A DNA stretch of 64,000 nucleotides from G965215225 sp965215225 (GCA_965215225.1 OZ244039.1:1116001-1180000); one strand, 5' to 3'. Shown: positions 35,859 to 43,643, numbered from the stretch's first letter. The notes: generated from the sequence alone by a model not told the origin. Numbers and translations: made by a program.

Positions 35859-36302
35859 CTAAGCCAGTGTTTTAAGACTGGCAATGTCAAGCGCAGCTTT
35901 CACTCCATAGGATAGGGGGGCTGAGGCGTCAGTTGGGTTGGTTAGTCGCCTCACAACCAAACGGCAAGGCTTAGCTATTAAAGAGGCAAGGGTCTTCTTG
36001 TTAGGACGTGAATAAGCAACTTGACAGCAGAGATAGGAATCATCGTTCAGTTTTATTAACCCAATGGTTCTCAGGCGGCTTACTTGGTCTAGGGTATCAA
36101 TAGTCTCACCGCTTGAAGAAATAGCTGCAATGGTTCCTTGACGAGGCAAAGGATGGCGGCCAATATCTGTGCCTTGGCAAGAAGGACAATAGCGGCGCCG
36201 GACGAGAGAAAACCTCTGGCATTGATTACATCGCCAGCCCTCTCGTTGTAATAATAGCCGGCGCGCTCGCCAGCTCCTCACCACATTGGGAGATTCCATC
36301 AA
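35859..36302 (-). CDS. DUF35-type zinc-ribbon/OB-fold protein
   Basis: A 147-residue protein with an N-terminal zinc ribbon (Cys pairs in 'CNQCQRFSLVRRRYCPSC') and a C-terminal OB-like domain starting 'QGTIAAISSSGETID'. In archaea DUF35 proteins bridge acetoacetyl-CoA thiolase and HMG-CoA synthase into a channelling complex; in actinobacteria they partner thiolase-like aldolases. Here the thiolase-like and HMG-CoA-synthase genes are immediate neighbours, so the same bridging role is likely. The ATG overlaps the ACP stop. Confidence 0.82.
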   Translation of the reverse strand: MMESPNVVRSWRARRLLLQREGWRCNQCQRFSLVRRRYCPSCQGTDIGRHPLPRQGTIAAISSSGETIDTLDQVSRLRTIGLIKLNDDSYLCCQVAYSRPNKKTLASLIAKPCRLVVRRLTNPTDASAPLSYGVKAALDIASLKTLA

Positions 36303-36568
36303 CTATCCTCCTTATCTACTGGTTGGCCGTATTTTACGAGGGCTTCGGCAAGGTCTTGGATGCTATCAATGGTTTCGAGATGATCGGCGCTCAAAGCAAC
36401 TCCTAGACGCGCTTGAATTAGTATATCTAAGCGGACAATGGTTAGGCTGTCAATGTCTAGCTCCTCGGTCAGTGAGGAGGTTGCTTCTATTTGGTCTGCT
36501 GGTATCTTGAGAATTTCGCTTAGCATAGCAATAATTTGAGGCACGAGTTCTTTTGCGTTCTTTTTCAT
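36299..36568 (-). CDS. Acyl carrier protein
   Basis: An 89-residue four-helix ACP with the phosphopantetheine serine in 'ELDIDSLTIVRLDI'. It lies inside the thiolase/HMG-CoA-synthase operon, away from the fatty-acid genes, so it is probably a dedicated carrier for this pathway rather than the housekeeping AcpP. The C-terminal 'LVKYGQPVDKEDS' is charged. It overlaps the DUF35 gene (ATGA). Confidence 0.88.
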   Translation of the reverse strand: MKKNAKELVPQIIAMLSEILKIPADQIEATSSLTEELDIDSLTIVRLDILIQARLGVALSADHLETIDSIQDLAEALVKYGQPVDKEDS

Positions 36569-36584
36569 AGCTTGAGTTCAATTA

Positions 36585-37742
36585 TTAAGGAATTTTACCA
36601 TTTTTTTCATAGACAAAGCTATAAGTTTGATAGCCAAGACCAGACAAGCAGAGGCTGAGTATCTTGGCATCTGGTGGAAGGCTTAATTGATAGTCGCTTG
36701 CCTTGCCATTGAGCTGTTCAAAAGCGACCAGACCATGCTCAAGGGCAGTAATACCGAAGAGATTGCCTAATCCTTGCTGGCCGCCACGGCTATTGATAAT
36801 TGGGCTCTTATCAGCTAGACTATCAGCTAGACTATCAGCCAGACCACCGCCATTGGTATAAAACTCTGTTGCCGAGCCGGGCCTTGCCAAGCCTAAGGAC
36901 TCCATAGCTATGACTTCCAGGATTGATGTGGCATTGTCTATTTCAAAGAGGGGGAAATCGGACAGATCAAGCTTCTGACAGGCTTGTTTAACTGAACTAA
37001 AGGAAAGCATATCCTTTCTATCTGCCATAGCCACTATATCATTACCATAGCCAATAGAAGTAAGGGCGACTGCTTCCTTGCTTCTCGTGTTTGAGGTGAT
37101 GATGAGTGCGGCCGCGCCATCTAACAAAGGGGCTATGTCATTGCGGCCTAGAGGAGGGGCGGCCTGTAGGTCGCGGGCAAGTTCTTCGGCTAGGGCTGGA
37201 TAGGATAGGTAGCTTGCCGAGCCGCGACAAGCATTGCTATGATTTTTTGCAACCAAATGATGAAAGACAGCTGGTGAGAGTTGATAGTGATTAAGGTAAT
37301 GGTTTGCTAGTAAGCCATTAAGACTCAGATAATCCAATCCCAGTTGATATTCAATGTCGGTGTCGAGATGTTGATTTGCCAGTGAGTATCTCTTGTTGTC
37401 CTCCCAATCGGATACCTTTGCAACTCCTAAGACCAATGCATTGTTAATCCATCCCGCTTGAATGAAGGCACAGGCAGTGCTAAGTGCGCTTGCTCCTGCT
37501 AGATCGCCGTTATTAAATTGATAGACCAAGCAGTCTTTTGTCAAGCCGAGTCTATCGGCAAAAATAGCAGCATAGTTGGCTTGATTATCTAACAGAGCAG
37601 AGGAAGGGGAGGCAACGAACAGTCCTTGTGGCGAATGAGATAAGAGAGGCTCGCATACTGCTAGGGCTAGAGAGCAGCTATCTTCTCGCCAAAGGTTGCC
37701 GCGCCTGTGTTCTGAGACCGCAGTTATATAGACTTCCTTCAT
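36585..37742 (-). CDS. Thiolase-like protein lacking the nucleophilic cysteine
   Basis: A 385-residue thiolase-fold protein of the archaeal acetyl-CoA acetyltransferase/SCP-x type. By eye the acylation cysteine is replaced by Asp80 ('NNGDLAGASAL'), and the GHP histidine by Asn ('GLGNLFG', 325-331); the C-terminal 'CLSGLG' cysteine (365) remains. It is therefore unlikely to be an ordinary thiolase and may be a decarboxylase, an aldolase-like enzyme or a structural partner. Start and stop overlap HMG-CoA synthase by 4 bases. A short LADS repeat (301-311) reflects a 12-bp DNA repeat. Confidence 0.8.
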   Translation of the reverse strand: MKEVYITAVSEHRRGNLWREDSCSLALAVCEPLLSHSPQGLFVASPSSALLDNQANYAAIFADRLGLTKDCLVYQFNNGDLAGASALSTACAFIQAGWINNALVLGVAKVSDWEDNKRYSLANQHLDTDIEYQLGLDYLSLNGLLANHYLNHYQLSPAVFHHLVAKNHSNACRGSASYLSYPALAEELARDLQAAPPLGRNDIAPLLDGAAALIITSNTRSKEAVALTSIGYGNDIVAMADRKDMLSFSSVKQACQKLDLSDFPLFEIDNATSILEVIAMESLGLARPGSATEFYTNGGGLADSLADSLADKSPIINSRGGQQGLGNLFGITALEHGLVAFEQLNGKASDYQLSLPPDAKILSLCLSGLGYQTYSFVYEKNGKIP

Positions 37743-38821
37743 TCTCTTAATTTGCTCTGGTTATAGGCATATTGCCCATAGGTAAGTTGCTGGCAATGTT
37801 CATTTGCCATTTGAACTGCAATGGACTCATAGCTTGCTTGTATCTTCTGGCGAAATTCCTTGATAGGGTCTTCTACCTGTAGAAGAAACCCATCTGAACC
37901 TGCACCAGAACCAAAGGATGCCAAGAGAATCTTGTCGCCCACTTCGGCTTTTTCCAGCGCCGCACACAAGGACAAGAGGCAAGCGCTCGAATAGGTATTG
38001 CCTATGCGGGCGGCGGTAATGCCAGTTTGCACCTGATTTCTCTTGAACCCCATCTTTTTCGCTGTGGCTAGAGGTAGAGACTGGTAGGGTTGATGAAGGC
38101 ATAGATAGGCGCAGTCTTCAGCTTTCAATCCGCTCTTGCTAAGCAGTTCGTCAATCACCATCATAGTATGCTCAACATAACCTTCTTGAGCACTAAACTT
38201 GCCTACGACTGAAGGGAACTGGCTGCCATCGCGCCGCCAGAAATCAGACAGATCCGAAGTAGCAGAAGCAGTCTGTTTGATACTGGCTATGACGCGACTG
38301 CCACTACCGACCAAGAAGGCTGCTGCCCCACAACCTACTGAGGCTTCTAAGATGCTACCTGGCGCGCTTTGAGGGCAATCGGCACCTATAGCTAGACCCT
38401 CTTTTATCTGCTGGCTGCCAACCAATCCTAAGGTAAGAAAAAGGGCTGCGGTGCCTCCCTTACAGGCAAATTCAAGGTCTACGGTGAAACTAGCAGGATT
38501 AAGACCCAAGGCTTCAGCCACTACAGCGCCACTTGCTTTAACTGCATAAGGATGGCTTTCCGAACCAATGAGTAGGCTGGTGGGTTTGGCAGCTGGGGCA
38601 GCCAGCAGGGCGCGTTCGCTGGCTTCAATGGCAAGGGTTATGGTATCTTCATCTATATCATTTACGGCCAGCACCTGCCTGCCGTTTAATCTATAGGCAT
38701 TTTCTAGTTCTGGACTCAGCTGCCATTGTTCGGCAAGGGTGCCAATAGCTAACCTTATCCTTGGCACATAGGCGCCATAGCTGACAATCCCTACTGGTTG
38801 TAAGCTCTTTGTTGTTGCCAT
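37739..38821 (-). CDS. Archaeal-type 3-hydroxy-3-methylglutaryl-CoA synthase
   Basis: A 360-residue thiolase-superfamily enzyme. The catalytic cysteine lies in 'DLEFACKGGTAAL' (Cys120) and a conserved histidine in 'CLHQPYQSLP' (His243), patterns typical of archaeal HMG-CoA synthases rather than of FabH. 'IGNTYSSACLL' carries the conserved Asn/Ser. It condenses acetyl-CoA with a beta-ketoacyl thioester. Since the MEP pathway is present (dxr), a biosynthetic role outside isoprenoids, such as beta-branching, is more likely. It overlaps the thiolase-like gene by 4 and the acyltransferase by 31 bases. Confidence 0.87.
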   Translation of the reverse strand: MATTKSLQPVGIVSYGAYVPRIRLAIGTLAEQWQLSPELENAYRLNGRQVLAVNDIDEDTITLAIEASERALLAAPAAKPTSLLIGSESHPYAVKASGAVVAEALGLNPASFTVDLEFACKGGTAALFLTLGLVGSQQIKEGLAIGADCPQSAPGSILEASVGCGAAAFLVGSGSRVIASIKQTASATSDLSDFWRRDGSQFPSVVGKFSAQEGYVEHTMMVIDELLSKSGLKAEDCAYLCLHQPYQSLPLATAKKMGFKRNQVQTGITAARIGNTYSSACLLSLCAALEKAEVGDKILLASFGSGAGSDGFLLQVEDPIKEFRQKIQASYESIAVQMANEHCQQLTYGQYAYNQSKLRE

Positions 38822-39606
38822 AATCTATAAGAATTATGATTTTTATTTAGGTCGGGGATGGAAGTATAGAGACTTTCTATCTGTTTGTTTAATGAGGTTG
38901 CCACTTGAGACAGATTAGACATATCCGATTTGATTTTTGGCGGATAGATAGGGGGCAGGATTTGTATTCCCACTTTGTTGGCATAAACTGGTAAGGTGCG
39001 CACCTTATGAACCTGTGATACTCCTTGCATGAGGATAGGAACAATCGGCATATCCATTAGAACAGCAAGATAGAAAGCGCCTTTTTTGAATTCATTGATT
39101 TCCCCTTCCTTGCTCCTATCTCCTTCTGGGCATATTGCTACTCTCACCTTGTTCCTTTTTTCTTTTAGCTTAACAACCTTATCAACACATAGCTTAAAGC
39201 TGAGGCTACTATCGGGATTAATCCCCAGCCAACCGAATGAATTAAATATACGCGCGATGAATCTTCCCACTACTGGCATACCAAGGACAGTCTTACTACT
39301 ATAAATGTAGCTGATATCATAGCAATTTAAGGCGACCATGTGAATAGGAACATCCAAAGTGGTTACATGGTTGCTGATTATGATATAGGATTTGTCCTTA
39401 ATAGGTAGTAGGTTTTTCTTACCCTCCACTATCAGTTTCACCCCAGCGGCTCTTACTAACAAAGGGCATATGAATGCGCCAAAGCGCACCATCAAGGGAC
39501 TATGAGGTTTCATTCTTAAAACAAATACCATTGTCAGCGCCGATAAAAACCCCAAACCATACAAGCAAATATGGTAGTAGATACCGCGACCTATGGCTGC
39601 TATCAT
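38791..39606 (-). CDS. 1-acylglycerol-3-phosphate acyltransferase family (PlsC-like)
   Basis: A 271-residue membrane-bound acyltransferase with an N-terminal hydrophobic helix (about 8-27), HX4D 'NHVTTLD', and 'CPEGDRSKEGEINEFKKGAF' (the EGxRS block). The family moves acyl chains from ACP or CoA onto glycerol-phosphate or related acceptors. In this operon it could place the product acyl group on a lipid. It begins directly after the crotonase stop. Confidence 0.88.
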   Translation of the reverse strand: MIAAIGRGIYYHICLYGLGFLSALTMVFVLRMKPHSPLMVRFGAFICPLLVRAAGVKLIVEGKKNLLPIKDKSYIIISNHVTTLDVPIHMVALNCYDISYIYSSKTVLGMPVVGRFIARIFNSFGWLGINPDSSLSFKLCVDKVVKLKEKRNKVRVAICPEGDRSKEGEINEFKKGAFYLAVLMDMPIVPILMQGVSQVHKVRTLPVYANKVGIQILPPIYPPKIKSDMSNLSQVATSLNKQIESLYTSIPDLNKNHNSYRLWQQQRAYNQ

Positions 39607-40337
39607 TTTGCCTTCTGTTCGCTGCGTATGCGGCAGCTGTGAGCCAGTTGGGCGCCTAGATAGGTAAGATATTCTTCTTGCTTCATCTTGTGACTCTGGC
39701 GGATAGAACCCATGCCTAATTTTAATATCCTATCATCATAACTTAGTATTTGTTCTAATAGCTGTTGGCTTCTGTCTTTGAGCTGGTCTTGAGCGACTAC
39801 CTGAGTAATCAGTCCAAGGGCGTGTAGTTTCTTGGCATTGTAGTTTTGTCCGCTTAGCAGCCAGAAGAGGAATGGATTTTTGTTCATGATGGGGATGAGC
39901 ATGGCAGAGGTGGTGAAAGGGAACACCTGTTTGCGTAGCTGAGCAATAGAAAAAACAGAGGAATCGCTCGCAATTACCAGATCGCAACCGCCGAGAATAT
40001 CCACCCCGCCACCAACTGCTAGCCCATCTACTTCCGCCACTAGCAAGCAAGGTAGGTTAATCAGCTCCTTAAGGAATAGGGTATAGTCGTTCATTTTCTC
40101 TATGAGTTTCAACTGAGAAGCGCTCGCCATCTCCTTGTCAAGGAAGGCTAGATCCATTCCTAAACAAAAATAGCCCTCCACACTACTATTAAGGAAGATA
40201 GCCTGTTTATCTTGAGCCTGATGGCAGGCATCTCTCAACCGGCTGATGGACTCGCTGGTGAGGGCATTATGATTCTGTGGCGATGCCAGGGTTATAGTAA
40301 GAACTCGGTTGTTGTGGGTTTGTGTTATCTTAATCAT
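39603..40337 (-). CDS. Enoyl-CoA hydratase/isomerase (crotonase) family protein
   Basis: A 244-residue crotonase-fold protein from the ATG at 40337 ('MIKITQTHNNRVL'); the frame stays open to 40490 only because of an upstream repeat. Oxyanion-hole segments are 'EGYFCLGMDL' and 'DGLAVGGGVDILGGCDL'. The usual catalytic glutamates are not evident in the following 'IAQLRKQVFPF' region, so dehydratase activity is uncertain; decarboxylating crotonases of beta-branching cassettes also depart here. Two truncated copies of its 5' third lie upstream, the nearest overlapping its start by 8 bases. Confidence 0.85.
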   Translation of the reverse strand: MIKITQTHNNRVLTITLASPQNHNALTSESISRLRDACHQAQDKQAIFLNSSVEGYFCLGMDLAFLDKEMASASQLKLIEKMNDYTLFLKELINLPCLLVAEVDGLAVGGGVDILGGCDLVIASDSSVFSIAQLRKQVFPFTTSAMLIPIMNKNPFLFWLLSGQNYNAKKLHALGLITQVVAQDQLKDRSQQLLEQILSYDDRILKLGMGSIRQSHKMKQEEYLTYLGAQLAHSCRIRSEQKAK

Positions 40338-40596
40338 TGGCAGTCTTAAAACAAAAATAGCCCTCCACACCCTCCACACCCTCCACATCCTCCACATCCT
40401 CCACACCCTCCACATCCTCCACATCCTCCACATCCTCCACACTACTATTAAGGAAGATAGCCTGTTTAGCTTGAGCCTGATGGCAGGCATCTCTCAACCG
40501 GCTGATGGACTCGCTGGTGAGGGCATTATGATTCTGTGGCGATGCCATGGTTATGGTAAGAACTCGGTTGTTGTGGGTTTGTGCTATCTTAATCAT
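40330..40596 (-). pseudogene. Truncated crotonase 5' copy (copy 2) with VED/VEG repeat
   Basis: An 88-codon frame whose first 50 residues almost match the crotonase N-terminus ('MIKIAQTHNNRVLTIT'), followed by nine copies of a tripeptide VED or VEG, then 'GYFCFKTAND'. The TAA stop lies inside ATGATTAA, overlapping the start of the full crotonase by 8 bases, so ribosomes could pass from one frame to the next. Whether the peptide has a function is unknown. Confidence 0.75.
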
Positions 40597-40720
40597 TGGC
40601 AGTCTTAAAACAAAAATAGCCCTCTACACCTTCCACACCTTCCACATCCTCCACACCTTCCACATCCTCCACACCTTCCACATCCTCCACATCCTCTACA
40701 CCCGCCACATCCGCCACACT
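40361..40720 (-). repeat. 9-bp minisatellites (GTGGAGGGT/GTGGAGGAT) inside two crotonase copies
   Basis: Two blocks, about 40361-40443 (nine units) and 40620-40720 (eleven units). The full crotonase gene has a single unit at the same place. The surrounding 259-277 bp segments are tandem duplicates. Confidence 0.88.
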
Positions 40721-40873
40721 ACTATTAAGGAAGATAGCCTGGTTAGCTTGAGCCTGATGGCAGGCACTTCTCAACCGGCTGATGGACTCGCTGGTGAGGG
40801 CATTATGATTCTGTGGCGATGCCAGGGTTATGGTAAGAACTCGGTTGTTGTGGGTTTGTGCTATCTTAATCAT
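40589..40873 (-). pseudogene. Truncated crotonase 5' copy (copy 3) with longer VED/VEG repeat
   Basis: A second partial copy with the same layout: the crotonase-like N-terminus, then eleven tripeptides (VAD, VAG, then VED/VEG) and 'GYFCFKTAND'. The start used is the ATG at 40873; an upstream in-frame ATG at 40906 overlaps the KASIII-like gene. Its stop overlaps the next copy's start by 8 bases. The copies are spaced 277 and 259 bp apart, the 18-bp difference being two 9-bp units. Confidence 0.75.
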
Positions 40874-40880
40874 TCGATCC

Positions 40881-41924
40881 TTAATAAGAGGACTTAGTTT
40901 TATCATCCCTTTGTACGGTCAGCAGAGCAGTTCCCCAGGTGAGACCAGCGCCAAAGGCAACTAACATTAGCCTATTGTCCTTTGCTAGCTTACCATCATT
41001 GTGTAGTTCAGACAATAGCAAAGGAATGCTGGCGGCCGTAGTATTGCCTACCCTGTCTATGTTGTGAGGCATCTTTTCCTCTGGCAACCCAAGAACCGCA
41101 GCAACCGTATTGTTGATATTTAAGTTTGCCTGATGAGCAATAACCAGGTGGATATCTGCTAAGCCAAGTCCTTGCTGTTTTAAGCTTTGCTTCACTGATT
41201 TACTCATCTCTTTGACCGCACGGCGAAAGATATACTGCCCATCCATTTCAGCATACCACATCTGCTCGGCACTCTCTCCTAGTTGTTGATGATCCATAAA
41301 GGGATCAAGCGAGATATCCCAGACCCTCTGGCGTAGTTTGTCAGCCCCGCTCCCATCAGAGCGCAGCTCTATAGCTTCAATACGAGCGCTGAAATCGGTT
41401 GCTCTTTCTTCATTGCTCACTATAACCGCGCCAGCCCCATCGCCAAATAGAGGTGTGATATGACTATGCATTTCAGTTTTGCCTAGGGCATGGGAATGAA
41501 CCTCAGCGCCGACAACTAGGATATTCTTATAAAAGGAAGTTTGGGCAAATGCCCTCGCTACATTAAGAGCATAGAGGAACCCAGTGCATTGATTGCGAAC
41601 ATCATAGGCAGGAATAGGACCGCAACCTAGTTTGTGCTGAAGATAGACTCCTATGCCAGGGAAGCAATGGTCGGGCGAGAGAGTGGCAGTGATAATACAA
41701 TCTAGTTCTGAGCTGTCTAATTGAGCGCTTTCTAAGGCAGCTTCGGCCGCCTGCTTCGCCAGATCGGAAGTATAGACCCTCCCTTCAACATAATGACGAC
41801 TGCGAATGCCCGTCCTCTTTTCAATGCCTTGACTATCAATAGGATAATCAACCGGCAGGTCTTTGTTAGCTACTTTTAGTGGCGGCAAATAATGACCTAT
41901 TGCAGTGATGAAGGCTTGTGGCAT
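40881..41924 (-). CDS. 3-oxoacyl-ACP synthase III-like enzyme (FabH family)
   Basis: A 347-residue KASIII-fold condensing enzyme with the complete triad: Cys113 in 'RNQCTGFLYAL', His264 in 'IAHQANLNI' and Asn294 in 'GNTTAAS'. FabH-like enzymes start acyl chains from acyl-CoA and malonyl-ACP. It is the first gene of the acyl operon, so it may prime a special chain rather than serve bulk fatty acid synthesis. The ATG at 41924 is chosen over a TTG two codons earlier; TATAAT lies only 6 bases before this ATG and no ribosome binding site is visible. Confidence 0.88.
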   Translation of the reverse strand: MPQAFITAIGHYLPPLKVANKDLPVDYPIDSQGIEKRTGIRSRHYVEGRVYTSDLAKQAAEAALESAQLDSSELDCIITATLSPDHCFPGIGVYLQHKLGCGPIPAYDVRNQCTGFLYALNVARAFAQTSFYKNILVVGAEVHSHALGKTEMHSHITPLFGDGAGAVIVSNEERATDFSARIEAIELRSDGSGADKLRQRVWDISLDPFMDHQQLGESAEQMWYAEMDGQYIFRRAVKEMSKSVKQSLKQQGLGLADIHLVIAHQANLNINNTVAAVLGLPEEKMPHNIDRVGNTTAASIPLLLSELHNDGKLAKDNRLMLVAFGAGLTWGTALLTVQRDDKTKSSY

Positions 41925-41941
41925 TGGCAAATTATATTATG

Positions 41942-42280
41942 AGTGCTTTAATATAATCATGAGAAAAGTGACCGACCGATTGAACCACTGACCACGCGAT
42001 TGTCTCGGGTTCAAAACAACCGCTGATATGTTTCAACAACTCAAGCCTATAATTTAGCAGTTGCGCTTATAGTGAGAATTCACCAATACAAAAAAATCAA
42101 AAAAAATCAAAAAAAGCAAAAAAAAACTAAAAAAACACAAAAAACTTAAAAAAAACTAAAAAAACACAAAAAAAATCAAAAAAAAACAAAAAAATCAAAA
42201 AAAACTTAAAAAAAACTAAAAAAAATTAATAAATTCGGTTTTCTTTCATATAATAGGTTCATAACAAAAATAATAAATCT
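41942..42280. other. Intergenic A-rich low-complexity tract
   Basis: Between the divergent acyl operon and the secretion region. About 42087-42230 is mostly runs of 5-9 A on the plus strand broken by single C, T or G (TC, CT, CAC), partly arranged as near-repeats. 41942-42086 holds no gene I can support. A TATAAT at 42249-42254 sits 26 bases before the next frame's ATG and may be the promoter of the rightward genes. Confidence 0.7.
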
Positions 42281-43387
42281 ATGAGACAATGTTTCAATCT
42301 CAATGAAGAGAAAGATGAAGAAAGAGGCTTATTGAAGGCTTTATTTCTATTTTTATTAAGGTTAAGGCTATTAAGGCTAAAGCTCTTTAACTCTTTCATT
42401 ATTAATTCCATTATTAATGCTTTTATTAATATCTCTATTAATATTAAAGCATTCATTATTCCTTTCAAAAATAATAAGAAAGGGAAGAGCACGGGACTAT
42501 CAATCCAAACCTCTTTACTAGAACTATTAGAACCACCTGCTTTAAGCAATAGAAGGGGGAGGGTAACAAGAGGGTGGAATCAAACAAAAGGGCGGGGAAC
42601 AATAGGCTTAAGAACTGCTAACAAGCAATTTTCTTTTTTACTAGAACTATTAGAACCACCTGCTTTAAGTAATAGAAAGGGGAGGACAACAAGAGGGCGG
42701 AATAAAACAAAAGGGCGGGGGACAACAGGCTTAAGAACTTCTAACAAGCAATTTTCTTTTAATTTCTCTGAGCTGCCTCTCAATCTAGCTATTCTTGGCA
42801 CTATTTCATTTCTCTTTTTTAGCTGGGTTCTATCTTATTGGCGGCTTACTGTTAATAGAAGTGCCAAAGAAAGATTGAATTTGGCTCGGGTGGTTCTATC
42901 CTATTGGCAACGGCTTGCTGGCTCAAAGTCGTCAAGTCAATGTTGGTTTTTTAATTGGGTTCTATCTTATTGGTGGCTTACTGTTAATAGAAGTGCCAAA
43001 GAAAGATTGAATTTGGTTCGGGTGGTTCTATCCTATTGGCAACGGCTTGCTGGCTCAAAGTCATCAAGTCAGTGTTGGCTTTTTAATTGGGTTCTATCTT
43101 ATTGGCGGCTTACTGTTAATAGAAGTGCCAAAGAACGATTGAATTTGGTTCGGGTGGTTCTATCCTATTGGCAACGGCTTGCTGGCGTAAGGTCGTCAGC
43201 TCCATGTTGGCTTTTCAACTGGGTTCTATCTTATTGGCGGCTTGCTGTTAATAGAAGTGCCAAAGCACGATTGAATTTGGCTCGGGTGGTTCTATCCTAT
43301 TGGCAACGGCTTGTCCTTAATAGAAGTAGCTATGCTCCCAGCAATAGCTTTAACTTAGCATTTCCGATTTCTTATGGGCGCTTATAA
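42281..43387 (+). CDS. Repetitive basic reading frame in front of the secretion genes, coding status uncertain
   Basis: A 368-codon frame with no family I recognise. It begins with a charged start, a Leu/Ile/Phe/Asn-rich part (residues 20-66), two 41-residue repeats ('LLELLEPPALSNR' and onward) and four 44-residue repeats ('WVLSYWRLTVNRSAKERLNL' and onward). All repeat units are multiples of three, so the frame survives, which favours but does not prove coding. Composition (Arg, Ser, Trp, Leu) is odd. Its end overlaps the VirB3-like start. Confidence 0.4.
   Translation: MRQCFNLNEEKDEERGLLKALFLFLLRLRLLRLKLFNSFIINSIINAFINISINIKAFIIPFKNNKKGKSTGLSIQTSLLELLEPPALSNRRGRVTRGWNQTKGRGTIGLRTANKQFSFLLELLEPPALSNRKGRTTRGRNKTKGRGTTGLRTSNKQFSFNFSELPLNLAILGTISFLFFSWVLSYWRLTVNRSAKERLNLARVVLSYWQRLAGSKSSSQCWFFNWVLSYWWLTVNRSAKERLNLVRVVLSYWQRLAGSKSSSQCWLFNWVLSYWRLTVNRSAKERLNLVRVVLSYWQRLAGVRSSAPCWLFNWVLSYWRLAVNRSAKARLNLARVVLSYWQRLVLNRSSYAPSNSFNLAFPISYGRL
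42519..42764 (+). repeat. Two 123-bp tandem repeats
   Basis: Two adjacent copies starting CTAGAACTATTAGAACCACC at 42519 and 42642, differing by scattered bases; in frame within the 42281-43387 frame. Confidence 0.85.
42825..43352 (+). repeat. Four 132-bp tandem repeats
   Basis: Copies start with GGGTTCTATCTTATTGG at 42825, 42957, 43089 and 43221, each exactly 132 bp apart. Each unit holds two related halves ('VLSYWRLTVN...' and 'VVLSYWQRLAG...'), so an older duplication of roughly 66 bp lies beneath. The last copy is truncated near 43352. Confidence 0.9.
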
Positions 43388-43643
43388 CTCGCGGTTGATG
43401 CCGCGGCTGATTTTTGGTTTGCCACTCAATGCGGTCGTTTTTTCGGCTATTGCATTTGTGCTATTGGTGGTTGCTTTGTTGCCCTCACCCAATCTGCACC
43501 CGCTTCGCCCATTTTTGATTTTTGCTTTTGGTTTGTTGGCGATGAGAACCTATTACATTATGAAAACCGCAACCGAATTTGCCATTGTTTCGGCTATGGA
43601 TAGAAATAAGAGAATAACCCGAGCCAGACGGCCGACCGATTAA
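43374..43643 (+). CDS. VirB3/TraL-like small inner-membrane protein
   Basis: An 89-residue protein with two hydrophobic segments (about 20-40 and 46-58) after 'MPRLIFGLPLNAVV', a VirB3-like entry to the first helix, and a basic C-terminus. VirB3 proteins work with the VirB4 ATPase. The frame could also start at an ATG at 43398; neither has a good ribosome binding site. The call rests on size, layout and position before VirB2-like and VirB4 genes. Confidence 0.6.
   Translation: MGAYNSRLMPRLIFGLPLNAVVFSAIAFVLLVVALLPSPNLHPLRPFLIFAFGLLAMRTYYIMKTATEFAIVSAMDRNKRITRARRPTD

Larger units (their letters stand above)
32358..35861 (-). repeat. Tandem duplication of lysS plus flanks (two units of about 1.75 kb)
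   Basis: Unit A (about 32358-34110) and unit B (about 34111-35861) each hold the start of rpsB, its leader and -10 box, a complete lysS and about 40 bases upstream of lysS. The ends are the last codons of the DUF35 gene on one side and rpsB codon 18 on the other. The copies differ at many positions, so the event is not recent, yet both synthetases remain open. Confidence 0.88.

Noticed and set aside
40338..40490. Trp/Arg-rich N-terminus (WRMWRMWR...) of the crotonase
   Set aside because: It is the 9-bp repeat read in the wrong frame; the true crotonase start matches its two upstream copies at 'MIKI'.
41980..42060. tRNA-like sequence (GGTTCAAAAC)
   Set aside because: No matching acceptor, D or anticodon stems could be found around it.
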